A stretch of DNA of 15,253 nucleotides from Erythrobacter sp. (GTDB lineage: Bacteria > Pseudomonadota > Alphaproteobacteria > Sphingomonadales > Sphingomonadaceae), in contig NZOF01000008.1 in NCBI GenBank assembly GCA_002695185.1, positions 1-15,253 on the forward strand, in the 5' to 3' direction. Of the stretch, positions 15,133 to 15,253 are shown in pieces. The translations under genes and the position numbers were made by a program. Each line of letters opens with the position of its first letter. Position 1 is the stretch's first letter. The notes below the pieces were generated by a model that made no database searches, was not told the DNA's origin, and worked only from the letters and a program-made list of their open reading frames with translations.

Positions 15133-15253
15133 AACACCGCGCCTTCATGGCCGCCATCGGCATGGGCGTATCGAACCACAGTGTCTTGCCCCGGAATGTG
15201 CGGGAAGCCACGGAAGTTGAGGATGTTCGAGAACTTCGCCGCGCAGGTCTCGG
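15129..15253 (-). CDS. GTA gp13-like DUF2163 tail protein, 3' end only
   Basis: Only the last 40 codons are inside the window; the gene continues beyond 15253. The end reads ETCAAKFSN followed by NFRGFPHIPGQD, the conserved Cys-containing C-terminus of DUF2163 (GTA gp13 or BR0599-type) tail proteins. The TGA stop at 15129-15131 overlaps the GTG start of the gp14-like gene by 4 bp, so the two are translationally coupled. These proteins form part of the tail hub. Confidence 0.88.
   Translation of the reverse strand, partial: ETCAAKFSNILNFRGFPHIPGQDTVVRYAHADGGHEGAVL

Noticed and set aside
8084..15253. A true gene transfer agent cluster
   Set aside because: Linked endolysin and spanin genes after the tail module do not fit known GTA clusters, so a prophage is the better reading.

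Overview
The window looks like chromosomal DNA of an alphaproteobacterium of the Rhodobacterales, Paracoccus-like. The evidence is the high G+C, a GTTC-N7-GTTC type LexA box, an ImuA/ImuB/DnaE2 mutasome of alphaproteobacterial type, and a tail module of the Rhodobacter gene-transfer-agent (GTA) type. The genus is an inference. Everything except the tRNA is on the minus strand, so transcription runs from high to low coordinates.

Right part (about 8.0-15.25 kb): the distal end of a prophage. In transcription order it holds the 3' end of a GTA gp13-like DUF2163 gene, a gp14-like NlpC/P60 peptidase, a very large gp15-like TIM-barrel tail protein, a DUF2793 tail protein, a small membrane/coiled-coil protein, an M15 peptidase that is the likely endolysin, and a nested spanin pair (Rz/Rz1). 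True GTA clusters lack this lysis cassette, so I read it as a prophage that uses GTA-like tail genes. The gp15-like protein carries an extra domain of about 150 residues inside its TIM barrel. An intrinsic terminator lies just before the endolysin gene.

Middle part (1.76-7.83 kb): one compact SOS operon, SRAP (YedK/HMCES-type) - imuA - imuB - dnaE2, with overlapping genes and a perfect LexA box 32 bp before the first start codon. The products shield abasic sites in DNA and carry out error-prone translesion synthesis. Between this operon and the prophage lies a gene-free stretch of about 300 bp that is rich in inverted repeats.

Left part (0-1.7 kb): an initiator tRNA-fMet gene on the plus strand, an AT-rich spacer with direct repeats and a terminator, then a two-gene cassette on the minus strand. 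The cassette encodes a trypsin-like serine peptidase with a complete His-Asp-Ser triad and no signal peptide, followed 9 bp later by a small protein that resembles the peptidase-co-occurring (Pepco/Trypco-type) domains of bacterial conflict systems. This pair is visibly lower in G+C than its surroundings, sits where mobile elements dock (a tRNA 3' end), and is the best candidate for an undescribed defence or regulated-proteolysis system. An open question is whether the prophage ends at the gap near 8.0 kb or runs on to the tRNA. In the second case the mutasome and the peptidase cassette would be prophage cargo.
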